Below, one piece after another: positions 39,376 through 49,427 of a stretch of DNA of 64,000 nucleotides. The number at the start of each line of letters is the position of its first letter. The first letter of the stretch is position 1. Made by a program: the position numbers and the translations under genes. The stretch is from Bacillus pumilus (GTDB lineage: Bacteria > Bacillota > Bacilli > Bacillales > Bacillaceae): the NCBI RefSeq assembly GCF_024498355.1, contig NZ_CP101833.1, forward strand, positions 3,453,001 through 3,517,000, written 5' to 3'. The notes under the pieces were generated by a model. That model searched no databases and was not told the DNA's origin. It saw only the letters and a list, made by a program, of their open reading frames with translations.

Positions 39376-39408
39376 AAAAGCGGCTACCTCATGGGTAGAC
39401 CGCTCTTT
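39376..39408. terminator. Bidirectional terminator
   Basis: AGCGGCTACC and GGGTAGACCGCT form an imperfect stem between convergent genes, with A-run on one side and T-rich tail on the other. Confidence 0.8.
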
Positions 39409-39410
39409 CC

Positions 39411-40223
39411 TTATTTTCTTAGGACTAGCTCATGCAGCACATGTGCCACTCCGGCTTCATTATTGGATTTTGTCACAACATCCGCTACTGCTTTGACGTC
39501 ATCAATGGCATTTCCCATGGCAACGCCACAGCCTGCAAACTCCAGCATCGATACGTCGTTTCCGTTGTCACCAATAGCCATCACTTCTTCACGAGAAATA
39601 TCCAGCTCATGAGCTAGAAGCTTCACGGCATTTCCTTTGCTCACATCAGGGTGCAGGATTTCAAGGAAGAAATCCGTGCTTTTCACCATCATGTACTTGT
39701 CCTTCACTTCAGACGGGATGGCTTGTATCGTCTTTTCTAAACGTTCTGGCTGATCGATATACATCATTTTCGGAAGTCTCATTGACTGATCTGCCTCTTC
39801 GACAGGTACATATTTAAGTGGTAATTTTGTTAAGTAGGATTCTAGCACTGTGTACTCGCTAATATCGCGATTTGGTGTGTACAAATGAGCTGAATCGAAA
39901 TAATGCATCGGCGTGTCGAGCTGACGGCTCAGTTCATATAAAGAAGTCAAATCATCATAGGATAAAGTCAGTTCTGACACCACTTCATTTGTATGGCTGT
40001 TTTGTACAAGAGCCCCATTGTAGGCAATCACATAATCTCCCTCTTGATCGAGCTGAAGCTCTGCTAAATAGCGGTTCACCCCGCCAATTGGCCGGCCTGT
40101 ACATAAAACAATTTTAACTCCTTCTGCCTTCGCCTGTTGAATGGCTTCGAAAACCTCATCTGGCACCATATGTTGATCATTTAATAACGTACCATCCATA
40201 TCAATTGCGACTAATTTATACAT
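39411..40223 (-). CDS. yxeH: Cof-type HAD sugar phosphatase, YxeH-like
   Basis: This 270-residue HAD superfamily IIB phosphatase shows motif I DMDGTLL (about 8-14), motif II LCTGR, a Lys in SKGNAVKLLAHELDI and motif III AIGDNGNDVSML. Length and C-terminal pattern match B. subtilis YxeH. Family members remove phosphate from sugar phosphates or flavin precursors. It starts at ATG after AAGGGGAG and is monocistronic. Confidence 0.9.
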   Translation of the reverse strand: MYKLVAIDMDGTLLNDQHMVPDEVFEAIQQAKAEGVKIVLCTGRPIGGVNRYLAELQLDQEGDYVIAYNGALVQNSHTNEVVSELTLSYDDLTSLYELSRQLDTPMHYFDSAHLYTPNRDISEYTVLESYLTKLPLKYVPVEEADQSMRLPKMMYIDQPERLEKTIQAIPSEVKDKYMMVKSTDFFLEILHPDVSKGNAVKLLAHELDISREEVMAIGDNGNDVSMLEFAGCGVAMGNAIDDVKAVADVVTKSNNEAGVAHVLHELVLRK

Positions 40224-40532
40224 TCACTGCTCCCCTTTTCTCAGCAAAAACGTGCTGTCACTATTTTGAGCAATCATCTACATGATCACTTATCATTCCA
40301 TTACTATTTACCTATTTTAGCCTATCGTTTTTTTCTCACTCTGTCTACTTGTTCTCCCCTGTAACAAAAATCACTTTATCCTACTCTATTATATCGCATT
40401 CTATTCAACCTGATTTAAATAGAGCTTACTCCCCTTTTCAAATGAATGAAATGAAACAAATGTTCACCATTGAATATGTTGAAACTAGCAAGTCTAATGT
40501 ATGATGGATAGCAAAGAAAGGAGGTGCAGGGA
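40224..40532. other. Intergenic region with no gene seen
   Basis: About 300 A/T-rich bases separate the divergent HAD phosphatase and MerR genes. They should hold both promoters, but I see no ORF with a ribosome site, no riboswitch and no strong hairpin. A TTGAAA...TATGAT-like pair lies near 40478-40505 before the MerR gene. Confidence 0.5.
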
Positions 40533-40892
40533 ATGATTACGTTTACGAGAGGGAAATTGTCAAAAATGTCTGGTGTACATATTGAAACCATTCGTTTTTA
40601 CGAAAATGAGGGTGTGCTCCCCGAGCCTAAGAGAGCGCATAACGGCTATCGTTTATATGATAAAAAATATGTACTCATGCTATCCTTTATCACCGAAGCG
40701 AGAAAGCTAGATTTCTCACTCAAAGAAATTCGTGAAATTATCACGTCACTATTTGAAAAACAGTCAAAAACAGAAGCTGAACAGCTGCTCGAACAAAAAG
40801 TCGAAGATATACAACACTCCATTCAAGAGTTAAAAAAGAGGAAGGCTGCCATTCAATTGTTAACGAAACAAACATTAGCCAACATCAGCTAA
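40533..40892 (+). CDS. MerR-family regulator
   Basis: This 119-residue regulator has the MerR winged helix at its N-terminus (FTRGKLSKMSGVHIETIRFYENEGVLPEPKRAHNGYRLYD), a second block DFSLKEIREIITSLFE and a C-terminal dimerisation coiled coil (residues 80-112). There are no cysteines, so it is not a metal-sensing type by sequence. ATG 40533 follows AAAGGAGGTG. Ligand and target are not evident; the nearest downstream gene is the Gfo/Idh oxidoreductase. Confidence 0.9.
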   Translation: MITFTRGKLSKMSGVHIETIRFYENEGVLPEPKRAHNGYRLYDKKYVLMLSFITEARKLDFSLKEIREIITSLFEKQSKTEAEQLLEQKVEDIQHSIQELKKRKAAIQLLTKQTLANIS

Positions 40893-41036
40893 TTGTAAGG
40901 ACTGCCAAAGATGTGCCGGTGTTTGTCACTGGCACCACTCTCCGCCCAGGTCCCAAGTGCACGCGCAATTTAAACATCAGTTATACTAGAGACAGCTTTA
41001 CTTGATATCAAACGAGTGGAAGGGGTTTTGAGTAGA

Positions 41037-42020
41037 ATGAATATTGCAACCATCGGCACAGGTGTGATTGTGGAAGGCTTCCTGCAGGCAATTGAACAGC
41101 TGGAAGGTGCCTCTTGTCACGCTGTCTATTCAAGAAAGGCAGCAACGGCAAAGAAACTCGCAGATCAATTTGGTGTGCAAACCACTTATACAGATTTAAC
41201 CGCTATGCTAGAAGATCCACACATAGAGGCTGTTTATATCGCATCACCGAATCGTTTACATAGCGAGCATGCCACGGCTGCATTGAAAAACGGAAAACAT
41301 GTGATTTGCGAAAAGCCTTTCACCTCTAATGTGAAAGAGCTGGAAGCCTTAATCGCTCTCGCAAAGGAAAAGCAGCTCCTCCTATTTGAAGCCATTACGA
41401 CCGTTCATATGCCAAACTATCATTTAATCAAAAAGCACCTTCATCAATTAGACAGAATCAAACTGGTCCAATGCAACTATAGTCAATATTCAAGTAAATA
41501 TAATCAGCTGCTAGCCGGTGAAACGCCGAATGTCTTTAACCCAGCATTCTCTGGAGGAGCCTTGATGGATATTAATATCTATAATGTCCATTTCATCATG
41601 AATCTTTTTGGATCACCGGAGCAGGTTCGCTATCAGGCCAACCGCCACCCTAACGGCATTGACACATCTGGTGTTTTGACGTTCAATTACAATGATTTCA
41701 TTGCGACAAGTGTTGGCAGTAAGGATACAAGCAGCATGAACTTCGCATTGATTCAAGGAGAAAAAGGATTCATACATGTGAAAAATGGGGCCAATGGCTG
41801 TGAGGAAGTGCTGCTGCATGTTGATGACAGGGTCATCTCACTCAATGCACAAACGAATCCAAACCGCCTGTTTTATGAAGCAGAAGCTTTCCAGCACATT
41901 ATTGAAACAGAAAATCATGAACAGTGCTATGCATGGCTTGAAGAAAGTCTCTCTGTCATGAAAGTCCTTGAAGCCGCAAGAAAAGATGCAGGTATTGTTT
42001 TCCCGGCAGATCATGCTTAA
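41037..42020 (+). CDS. Gfo/Idh/MocA-family oxidoreductase
   Basis: This 327-residue NAD(P)-dependent oxidoreductase has an N-terminal Rossmann fold (IATIGTGVIVEGFLQAI), the family stretch YIASPNRLHSEHATAALKNGKHVICEKPF with the catalytic-type EKP lysine, and a C-terminal substrate domain. It resembles B. subtilis YulF in size and sequence feel. ATG 41037 is chosen with GGAAGGGG about 11 bases upstream; an in-frame TTG at 41028 is possible. Substrate unknown, probably a sugar or polyol. Confidence 0.88.
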   Translation: MNIATIGTGVIVEGFLQAIEQLEGASCHAVYSRKAATAKKLADQFGVQTTYTDLTAMLEDPHIEAVYIASPNRLHSEHATAALKNGKHVICEKPFTSNVKELEALIALAKEKQLLLFEAITTVHMPNYHLIKKHLHQLDRIKLVQCNYSQYSSKYNQLLAGETPNVFNPAFSGGALMDINIYNVHFIMNLFGSPEQVRYQANRHPNGIDTSGVLTFNYNDFIATSVGSKDTSSMNFALIQGEKGFIHVKNGANGCEEVLLHVDDRVISLNAQTNPNRLFYEAEAFQHIIETENHEQCYAWLEESLSVMKVLEAARKDAGIVFPADHA

Positions 42021-42023
42021 GCG

Positions 42024-42057
42024 AAAAACCGCCTTCTACCGAGAGGGCGGTTTTTAA
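42024..42057. terminator. Bidirectional terminator
   Basis: AAAACCGCC and GGCGGTTTT form a 9-bp stem between the convergent oxidoreductase and chemoreceptor genes. Confidence 0.92.
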
Positions 42058-42059
42058 GC

Positions 42060-43574
42060 TTAAATACTCTTTGAATACGCCACAAGACGCTGAGACATGT
42101 GATTCACTTCATCGACTGAAGCATTTACTTGCTCTGTTAAAGCAGCCTGTGTTTGCGTAAGAGCTGTCATATTCGAGATGTTTTCAAGAATTTCATCAAT
42201 CTGTGTTTTCATTTCAGTTAAACTAGATTCAATATTTTCTGTTGCATTGGCACTATGCAGCGCCAGCTTACGCACTTCATCTGCGACGACTGAGAATCCA
42301 CGTCCTTGCTCACCAGCTCTAGCTGCTTCGATCGCAGCATTCAAACCAAGTAGGTTCGTTTGGTTCGCCACTTCTTTGATCAAGTCAGAAATGTTTTTCG
42401 TCTCATCTGCACTGTTTTTCGCTAGATTTGCGGCAGACGTTGACTGCTCTTGAGCTACAGCAAGCTCCTGCGCTTGGTTTGTAACAGAGCTAATGCCCGA
42501 TACCATCTCACTAATAGAACTTGAAAGCTGTTCTACTTGAGAAGCCATTTCATTGGCTGTTTTCTCTTTATTTTTTTCTAAAGTGATATCACGAATGGTT
42601 CCTGCAACACGAAGAGGTACACCTTTCTCATCACGAATGGTTTCACCACCCGCATGATACCAGCGGTACTCGCCATTTTTACTCTGCAATCTATAATCAA
42701 TGTCAAATGGCGTGCGCCCAGAGTGGTCATTTAAATGATCAGCAAAGGCTTGCAGGGCCATTTCTTGATCCTCAGGATGCAAACGATCGCTCCAGCTGCT
42801 CAAAACGTTCGGGAAATCTTTTTCATCTGTGAAGCCAAGCGTTTTTCTAAATTGTGGAGACCACCAGAATTCGTTGTTTGGATTGACTGGATCTCCTGCC
42901 TCTACGACCATGTCCCAAGGAGCTTCCACAAGCGCACGGTTGATCAGGTCATATCTTGTCACGAATGCTTGCAGCTCTTCTTCTTTCAATTTTTGATCAT
43001 GAATATCAAAAAGAGCCCCCGCCACACGAAGAGGTACACCATTTCGATCACGAATAGTCGTTCCTGTTGCTTTGAACCAGCGATAATCTCCGTTTTTCAA
43101 CTTTAAGCGATATTCGATATCATATGGCGTACGACCAGAATGATCCAATAAATGCGTAGAGAACCCATTCAAGGTGTATTCTTGTTCATCTGGATGAATT
43201 CGAGATGCCCAGCTGTCTAAGACATTCGGAAAATCGTGCTCATTTTGAAAGCCAAGCATTTTCCGGAAATCATCCGTCCATGTGAATTCATTTTTAGGAT
43301 TCACTGGATCTCCTGCTACGACCGTCATATCCCATAAACCAACTTGAATAGCTTTTGTCACTAAATTCATACGCATATGAATATTTTCATGCGCTTCCTG
43401 CATCTTTTGCAAAGCTTCATTTATTTGAGCCACTGCTTCTATCGTTTGACTAGAAGAGAACGCAGCAGTATCTAGTCTCGCTGAAAAATCTCCCTTCTCG
43501 ATTTGTTCTATTAATTGACTGCTTTCACTTAGAAGGATACCCGACGATGAATCATTTGCTTTTCTCATAAACAT
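42060..43574 (-). CDS. Soluble chemoreceptor with tandem PAS domains
   Basis: This 504-residue cytosolic MCP has no membrane segment. Two PAS/PAC repeats (about 75-200 and 203-330) are near copies of each other, both with WDMxVxAGDPVNPxNEF, FPNVLxSWxxRxHPxxQE, DHSGRTPxDIxYRL and GVPLRVAG. The MCP signalling domain (about 345-504) has the tip [40 protein letters not shown] 43574 has AAAGGAG 9 bases ahead. PAS domains suggest redox, oxygen or small-ligand sensing, but no cofactor residue is certain. Confidence 0.92.
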   Translation of the reverse strand: MFMRKANDSSSGILLSESSQLIEQIEKGDFSARLDTAAFSSSQTIEAVAQINEALQKMQEAHENIHMRMNLVTKAIQVGLWDMTVVAGDPVNPKNEFTWTDDFRKMLGFQNEHDFPNVLDSWASRIHPDEQEYTLNGFSTHLLDHSGRTPYDIEYRLKLKNGDYRWFKATGTTIRDRNGVPLRVAGALFDIHDQKLKEEELQAFVTRYDLINRALVEAPWDMVVEAGDPVNPNNEFWWSPQFRKTLGFTDEKDFPNVLSSWSDRLHPEDQEMALQAFADHLNDHSGRTPFDIDYRLQSKNGEYRWYHAGGETIRDEKGVPLRVAGTIRDITLEKNKEKTANEMASQVEQLSSSISEMVSGISSVTNQAQELAVAQEQSTSAANLAKNSADETKNISDLIKEVANQTNLLGLNAAIEAARAGEQGRGFSVVADEVRKLALHSANATENIESSLTEMKTQIDEILENISNMTALTQTQAALTEQVNASVDEVNHMSQRLVAYSKSI

Positions 43575-43894
43575 CTTCAATAACTCCTTTCAGCTCTTTC
43601 ATACATTTTTGAAATATTTTACAGTTATAAACAATTCTTTATTAGGTCTTTAGTAATACAAATGATATATCGACAAAAACAGACAATTGTTTATGTCATC
43701 AATAAGGCAGATGTTCATTTTTTCACTAGGTTTCATATTTTGGTTTTGGATTAAGGAAGGAATTTATGGAGATAAGTAGCTAAATTGATAGAATAAACCG
43801 TCTATTTTGTCTGAAAAATCTCTTTTTTTATATTGACACTGGCGTCTTGAAAAAAGAAAATGGAACATAAGCATTTTTAAAAAAGGAGAACGAC
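43575..43894. other. Divergent promoter region, no gene seen
   Basis: About 320 A/T-rich bases separate the tandem-PAS chemoreceptor and the permease. A TATTGACACTGGCG stretch near 43830 could be part of a -35 element for the permease. I see no ORF, riboswitch or strong palindrome. Confidence 0.45.
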
Positions 43895-45232
43895 ATGAGC
43901 GCGAATCAGGAACAACAAGAATTAAAAAAGCTTTTATCGCCGCGTCACATTCGCATGATTGCGTTGGGCGGGGTCATTGGTACAGGAATCTTTAAAGGAA
44001 GTGCCGATACAATCGGTTTAGCAGGTCCTGGAGTCATCTTTTCCTATGTATTTGCCGGATTGCTACTTCTTATTGTCATGGCAGCCTTGGCTGAAATGGC
44101 CATAGTCTATCCGGGAAATAACCTTCGCGACCTTATACAGATTGCGCTTGGTCAACGTTTTTCATTTGTAGTCGGCTGGGTTTACTGTTTTATGTGGCTC
44201 ACTGTGTGTGTCATCGAGATCATTGCAGCAGGCAGCCTGCTCCAATATTGGATGCCGAACGTGCCGTTATGGTCACTATGTTTACTTTGCTCGCTTTTAG
44301 TCATCGGAATTAACTTAAATAATGTAAAATATTTTGGTGAAATTGAGTTTTGGTTCGCTGGAATGAAGATTTTCGTTATTATTGTCTTTATTATTCTCGG
44401 TGCAGCATTATTATTTGGGATCATTCCGAACGAACAAAGCACACCTGCTCTCACCAATTATCAAAACTTTATCCCGAACGGATGGGGTGCGATCTTTGCA
44501 TCATTATTAGTGGTTATTTTCTCTTATGGGGGCTCTGAATTGATCGGGCTGACCATTACAGAAACAAAGGATGCGGAGAAGGTCTTACCTGGTGTTGTCA
44601 AAAGTATGATGTGGCGTATTATTTTATTTTACACATTGCCAATTTTGATTATCTGTGGTCTCATTCCTTGGAATCAAATCGATCCAAATAACAGTCCTTT
44701 TGTCCAAGTCTTCTCTGCTGCTGGTATGCAAGGCGCCTCTCACTTCATTAATTTCGTATTGATTACAGCCGTTCTATCTGCGGCCAATTCTGGCATTTAT
44801 GGGACGACGAGAATGATTCATTCTCTATCTAAATCAGACGGCGGTCCGAAAAAGCTGGCACAGGTCAATAAAAGAGGCGTACCTATTTTAAGTTTATGGG
44901 TAACCGTTCTGTTTCTTCTCATCGGAACATTCTTTGCTTACTTATATCCAGAGCAAATTTTCAGTTATATGCTGGCTATTCCTGGATTTGCTGTTTCACT
45001 CATTTGGATTAGCATTTGCATGGCACATCTGAAACTTCGCCCGAAATATCCACAGGAGCCGTATTTCAAGGTGTGGCTGTTTCCGTATTTGACGTTATTT
45101 GCAGGTCTTGTACTAAGTGTGAGTTTTGTTATGTTCCTATTCAGACAAGAAAACTTGCCTAGCTCGATTATTAGCATCGGTTTCTTAGTCGCTGCCATTA
45201 TTGCTTCATTTTTAATGAAAAAGAAGGCTTAA
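43895..45232 (+). CDS. Amino acid permease (APC family)
   Basis: This 445-residue protein has about 12 membrane segments and the APC/AAT entry motif RHIRMIALGGVIGTGIFKGSADTIGLAGPG and a mid EFWFAGMKIFVI. Family members are proton-coupled amino acid importers (AapA/YbgF/YtnA kin). Specific substrate cannot be told from sequence alone. It starts at ATG after AAAGGAG, is monocistronic and ends at a bidirectional terminator. Confidence 0.9.
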   Translation: MSANQEQQELKKLLSPRHIRMIALGGVIGTGIFKGSADTIGLAGPGVIFSYVFAGLLLLIVMAALAEMAIVYPGNNLRDLIQIALGQRFSFVVGWVYCFMWLTVCVIEIIAAGSLLQYWMPNVPLWSLCLLCSLLVIGINLNNVKYFGEIEFWFAGMKIFVIIVFIILGAALLFGIIPNEQSTPALTNYQNFIPNGWGAIFASLLVVIFSYGGSELIGLTITETKDAEKVLPGVVKSMMWRIILFYTLPILIICGLIPWNQIDPNNSPFVQVFSAAGMQGASHFINFVLITAVLSAANSGIYGTTRMIHSLSKSDGGPKKLAQVNKRGVPILSLWVTVLFLLIGTFFAYLYPEQIFSYMLAIPGFAVSLIWISICMAHLKLRPKYPQEPYFKVWLFPYLTLFAGLVLSVSFVMFLFRQENLPSSIISIGFLVAAIIASFLMKKKA

Positions 45233-45237
45233 ACGCT

Positions 45238-45266
45238 AAAACCCGCCATAGAGGCGGGTTTTTTTC
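45238..45266. terminator. Bidirectional terminator
   Basis: AAACCCGCC and GGCGGGTTT form a 9-bp stem with a 6-base loop between convergent genes. Confidence 0.92.
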
Positions 45267-46371
45267 ATGAGCTGCTGTCTTCTGTCACTTCAAAATCAAG
45301 CGACGCTTTTGGGACACCGTTGATGATAATCGATAAAGTATGGGTTCCCGCATAATGCTTTCTCGTCGTCATATTTTGAAAAGACTGGGACCTGACGAAT
45401 TCTCTACGTATCGCTGAGCCTGTTTCAAATTCTGTGATTTTAAATACCTTTTGATTGCGGGTACCCCGAGCTTTAACGTAATCAATGGCATACTCTACGC
45501 GCAGCTTTAGTGGCTTATCAGCCTGAAGAGTAAAATGAAAGGCCATTTTTTCTCCAATTCGAATAGAATGTTGCGCTACCTTTAAATCTGTTACTTGAAT
45601 GGACGGATCGTCTCCATAGCCAAACATGGCCATAATATCTGGATCGCCTTTTTTTAGTAATGTACGGGATGCATGTTTGACAATCCAGTTCGTATGTTCA
45701 TTGGTTCCATACCAGCCTTTGACCGTTTGCTTCATCAGATCAGGCTGAATTGCGGAAATATCATTTAAATGATTCGCTACACTTTTTTGCACATACCTCG
45801 CCGGATCCGATTTCAAGTTTTCCAAAATAGGCCGTGTAACCGAAGGATTCTTTTTAAGCGCAGGAACAGATACCCCCCATGGCAAACGTGGTCTGCATCC
45901 TTCACTAGCCAGCCGGCGGATATGCTCATTTTGATCCTGTGACCACACCAGCATCTGCGCCAGCATGTTGTCTTGATCTTGAATCAGAAATGGCCGAACA
46001 GCAAATTCAGAAGTGGAAAAAGGTGTAAAGAATTCGAGCGCCTTAATCGAGATATCCCAATGTGCCAGACCGTACGTCTCGACGTAGTCTGGAAATACGA
46101 GCGCACTAAGTCCTGAAAAATGCGGTGCTGCCTGACGCAGCACTTCAATTGCCTGCTCATAATCCTCAGGCAGACAGGCATGCATCGATTCAGTGACTCT
46201 TCTCATCCGTCCTTTTAGCTCGAGCTGCTGCCAACCCTCTTGAAACACGAGCCGCTGGAATTCAACAGCATCAAATACAGTCGACTCTTGTGCTAGTTTC
46301 TCCGCTAATTCTTGAATAAATAATTCATGATATACATGTTTTAATGGTTCGATCGTATCCGCCTCCCACAT
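45265..46371 (-). CDS. yhaZ: HEAT-repeat DNA alkylation repair protein, YhaZ-like
   Basis: This 368-residue helical-repeat protein resembles the AlkD-related YhaZ family (LNDISAIQPDLMKQTVKGWYG, NWIVKHASRTLLKKGDPDIMAMFGYG). The C-terminal ~110 residues form a beta-rich extension. The nominal ATG at 46371 has no ribosome site. A strong GGGAGG lies within the first codons and is spaced for a start near ATC at 46353, followed by EPLKHVYHELF. The true start may therefore be non-canonical, giving about 362 residues. It probably binds or excises alkylated bases, by family analogy. Confidence 0.82.
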   Translation of the reverse strand: MWEADTIEPLKHVYHELFIQELAEKLAQESTVFDAVEFQRLVFQEGWQQLELKGRMRRVTESMHACLPEDYEQAIEVLRQAAPHFSGLSALVFPDYVETYGLAHWDISIKALEFFTPFSTSEFAVRPFLIQDQDNMLAQMLVWSQDQNEHIRRLASEGCRPRLPWGVSVPALKKNPSVTRPILENLKSDPARYVQKSVANHLNDISAIQPDLMKQTVKGWYGTNEHTNWIVKHASRTLLKKGDPDIMAMFGYGDDPSIQVTDLKVAQHSIRIGEKMAFHFTLQADKPLKLRVEYAIDYVKARGTRNQKVFKITEFETGSAIRREFVRSQSFQNMTTRKHYAGTHTLSIIINGVPKASLDFEVTEDSSS

Positions 46372-46463
46372 CTCAATATCATTATTTTACCCCAATCCGT
46401 AAAAAGTGGCATCGCAACAAGCTAAAAACAGCCCAATTCCGGAGAACTAGGCTGTTGCGTTCG

Positions 46464-47792
46464 CTATATAAACATATTAATGATCATAATAAATGCAATG
46501 GCACTAACGGAAATAATCGTCTCCATAGCAGTCCATGTCAAAAACGTCTCTTTAATGGTCATACCAAAATACTCTTTAATCAGCCAAAAACCCGAGTCAT
46601 TGACATGAGACAAAATCAACGAACCCGCTCCTGTTGCTAACACAAGAAGCTCTCTGCTCACATCCGGCATGGATGCAGCAATTGGGGCTACAATACCAGC
46701 TGCTGTCATCATGGATACCGTAGCAGATCCTGTTGCCACACGAATGACCGCAGCAATCAGCCAGCTAAGCAAAATCGGTGAGATTGGCGAGTGTTTCGCT
46801 AAATCAGCAATATAATCACCAACACCCGAATCGATGAGCACATTATTGAAGGCCCCGCCTGCTCCAATGACAAGCAGAATGGAAGCGATCGGTCCTAAGC
46901 ACTCATTACTAAAGGAAAGCACCCGGTCACGGCTCATCCCTTGCATAAAGCCGAGGCTGAAGAAAGAATACACCGTTGCAATCAGCAGGGCTGTAATTGG
47001 ATCTCCGATATACTTGAACACCTGAAACCAAATACTTTCCTCTGGCAAAATAATATCCGCCAGTGTGGCAAGCAGCATGAGAATCACCGGCACCAAAATG
47101 GTAAACATCGTATTCGCAAAGCCAGGAAGCTTTCGATCTTCATTTCGTTCAGTGAATTGTTTTCTAAGCATCTCTGGAACTGGCTTATGTATCCGTTTGC
47201 CAATCCACTTTCCATATAGCGGTCCAGCAATGATAGCTGTCGGCAAACCGACAATAATGGAAAAGAAGATGGTTTTCCCCACGTTGGCATGATAGATGCC
47301 CACAGCTGCCATTGCAGCTGGATGAGGCGGCACAAGACCATGCACAACAGACAATCCAGCGATTAACGATATCCCAATCGTCACGAGCGATATGCCTGTT
47401 TCAATCGCAATGGTAAAAAGTAAAGGAATGAGAAGAACGAATCCGACCTGGAAAAACACAGGTATCCCCACGATAAAGGCAACGAACATCATCGCCCAAT
47501 GCACATTCTTCGTCCCAAAACGGCCGATTAATGTTTGAGCAATCCGCTCAGCTCCCCCTGATTCAGCCATCATTTTCCCAAGCATGGTTCCAAGCGCAAG
47601 AACAATCGCCAGCAATGATAAAGTATTTCCTAATCCCGTTTTAATCGATTGAATGATTTCCTGCAAATCCATCCCTGTGGCAAAGCCGACAAGCATAGAG
47701 GTAATAATTAAACTCACAAACGGATTTAACTTAGCGACTGTAATGAGAATGAGTAAAAGGACAATCGCCGCAATCACGATGAATAAAAGCAT
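46464..47792 (-). CDS. gntP: Gluconate permease
   Basis: This 442-residue GntP-family proton symporter has about 12 membrane segments, GLGNTLSLLAIVLALGTMLGKMMAESGGAERIAQTL and VVHGLVPPHPAAMAAVGIY. It follows gntK by 24 bases and is the last gene of the gnt operon. Together they bring in and phosphorylate gluconate. It is a closer match to bona fide gluconate transporters than the permease at 6476, judging by the kinase context. Confidence 0.92.
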   Translation of the reverse strand: MLLFIVIAAIVLLLILITVAKLNPFVSLIITSMLVGFATGMDLQEIIQSIKTGLGNTLSLLAIVLALGTMLGKMMAESGGAERIAQTLIGRFGTKNVHWAMMFVAFIVGIPVFFQVGFVLLIPLLFTIAIETGISLVTIGISLIAGLSVVHGLVPPHPAAMAAVGIYHANVGKTIFFSIIVGLPTAIIAGPLYGKWIGKRIHKPVPEMLRKQFTERNEDRKLPGFANTMFTILVPVILMLLATLADIILPEESIWFQVFKYIGDPITALLIATVYSFFSLGFMQGMSRDRVLSFSNECLGPIASILLVIGAGGAFNNVLIDSGVGDYIADLAKHSPISPILLSWLIAAVIRVATGSATVSMMTAAGIVAPIAASMPDVSRELLVLATGAGSLILSHVNDSGFWLIKEYFGMTIKETFLTWTAMETIISVSAIAFIMIINMFI

Positions 47793-47816
47793 GTTCTCCC
47801 ACCTTTTCCCTGATGT

Positions 47817-49361
47817 TTAACGATTTTGTTTTAATTGCAGCGCACTAATGACATCAAATTCATCCTTTAATTTGTCATAGAGGCGCTCATATAAATAAAA
47901 CAGCTCTATGTATGTCTCATTGTTCTTCATATTTGGTTCATGACGGGCAGATATCCGAATCCACTCTTGAACCTCTTCCATCTCTTCCATTTGACCTAAA
48001 CTATGAAGTGCGAGGACAGCCGCCCCAAGTGCCGAGGCCTCATAACTTTCTGGAACAAGTACTTCTCTGCCCATCGTATCCGCTAAAATTTGCCGCCATA
48101 GCGGAGATCTGGCAAAACCACCCGAAGCCCGGACATCCTTTGCTGAACCAGTTAAATCTCTTAATGCAACACCGATCGAGAAAACACTCATAATGACGCC
48201 TTCTAACACGGCTCTAATAAAATGCTCCCGCTTATGCTGAAGGCCAATACCAAAAAAAGTGCCTCTCGCATTTGGATTCCAATAAGGTGCACGTTCACCT
48301 GTTAAAAATGGTAAAAACAGCAGTCCCTCTGAGCCAGCTGGCACCTTTTCCGCAATATCAATCATGAGATCGTAAGGGTCCACACCAAGGCGCTTTGCAA
48401 CCTCCACCTCTGAAGAACCAAATTCATCCTTAAGCCATCTCAGCATGATTCCGCCATTATTGGTCGGTCCCCCGACCACCCAATGCTTGTCCGTCAGCGC
48501 ATAGCAAAACGTTCTTGATTGCTCATCTGTGATTGGCTTATCTACGACTGTACGGACTGCACCGCTTGTCCCAATCGTGACAGCCACCTCTCCTTTACCA
48601 ATGGCGCCAACACCTAGATTTGCTAGAACACCATCATTCGCACCAACGACAAATGGTGTATCTTCCGCGATCCCCATTCGCAGCGCAATCTCTGGCTGAA
48701 GCCCTCTCAGCTGATGCGTCGTTGGGACAAGTTCAGACAGTTGATTTTCCTCAATTCCATCAATGCGCAGTGCCTCCTCGTCCCATTGAAGCGTTTCCAA
48801 ACAAAACAGTCCTGTTGCTGAAGCGATTGAATAATCGACCACATACTGACCGAAGAAATGATAGAGAATATATTCTTTTATGGAAATAAATTTTGCTGCC
48901 TGCTTGAAGACATCAGGCGTCATTTCCTTTATCCATCGTATTTTTGAAAGCGGTGACATTGGATGGATCGGTGTACCGGTTCTTTTATAGATTTGAAAGC
49001 CATCCATGTCCGTAATGATTCGTTTCGCTTGTTCTGCACTTCTGTTATCTGCCCAAATGATACTGTTCGTTAAAGACTTGCCATCCTCATCCATCACAAT
49101 TAAGGAATGCATCGCCGTACTAATCCCGACGCCTATGAGATTCTTTACATCAAATGCTGCTTTCGTCAATGCGCCTCTTACACTCGCAATGACGGCTTCT
49201 AATATATGTTCAGGATCCTGCTCAACCCATGCTGGCTGGGGCTGAATGAGATCATAAGGAACCGAATGCTTTGCTATCACTTTCCCCTGTGGTCCAAACA
49301 GTACCGCCTTTGTACTAGTTGTGCCAATATCCAAACCAATTACCGCCTGGTTTCCCTTCAT
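47817..49361 (-). CDS. gntK: Gluconokinase (FGGY family)
   Basis: This 514-residue sugar kinase phosphorylates D-gluconate to 6-phosphogluconate for the pentose phosphate pathway. It shows the FGGY phosphate loop VIGLDIGTTSTKAVLF at the N-terminus, GANDGVLANLGVGAIGKGEVAVTIGTSGAVR and RASGGFARSPLWRQILADTMGREVLVPE. ATG 49361 is favoured by alignment with known GntK. First gene of the operon; promoter TTGAAT-16-TATAAT lies at about 49428-49455. Confidence 0.92.
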   Translation of the reverse strand: MKGNQAVIGLDIGTTSTKAVLFGPQGKVIAKHSVPYDLIQPQPAWVEQDPEHILEAVIASVRGALTKAAFDVKNLIGVGISTAMHSLIVMDEDGKSLTNSIIWADNRSAEQAKRIITDMDGFQIYKRTGTPIHPMSPLSKIRWIKEMTPDVFKQAAKFISIKEYILYHFFGQYVVDYSIASATGLFCLETLQWDEEALRIDGIEENQLSELVPTTHQLRGLQPEIALRMGIAEDTPFVVGANDGVLANLGVGAIGKGEVAVTIGTSGAVRTVVDKPITDEQSRTFCYALTDKHWVVGGPTNNGGIMLRWLKDEFGSSEVEVAKRLGVDPYDLMIDIAEKVPAGSEGLLFLPFLTGERAPYWNPNARGTFFGIGLQHKREHFIRAVLEGVIMSVFSIGVALRDLTGSAKDVRASGGFARSPLWRQILADTMGREVLVPESYEASALGAAVLALHSLGQMEEMEEVQEWIRISARHEPNMKNNETYIELFYLYERLYDKLKDEFDVISALQLKQNR

Positions 49362-49427
49362 CTGTATCACGCCCAATCATTGATTTGAAATAAAATGTCG
49401 TGGTGCCGGTGTACCTGATAAATCCCA

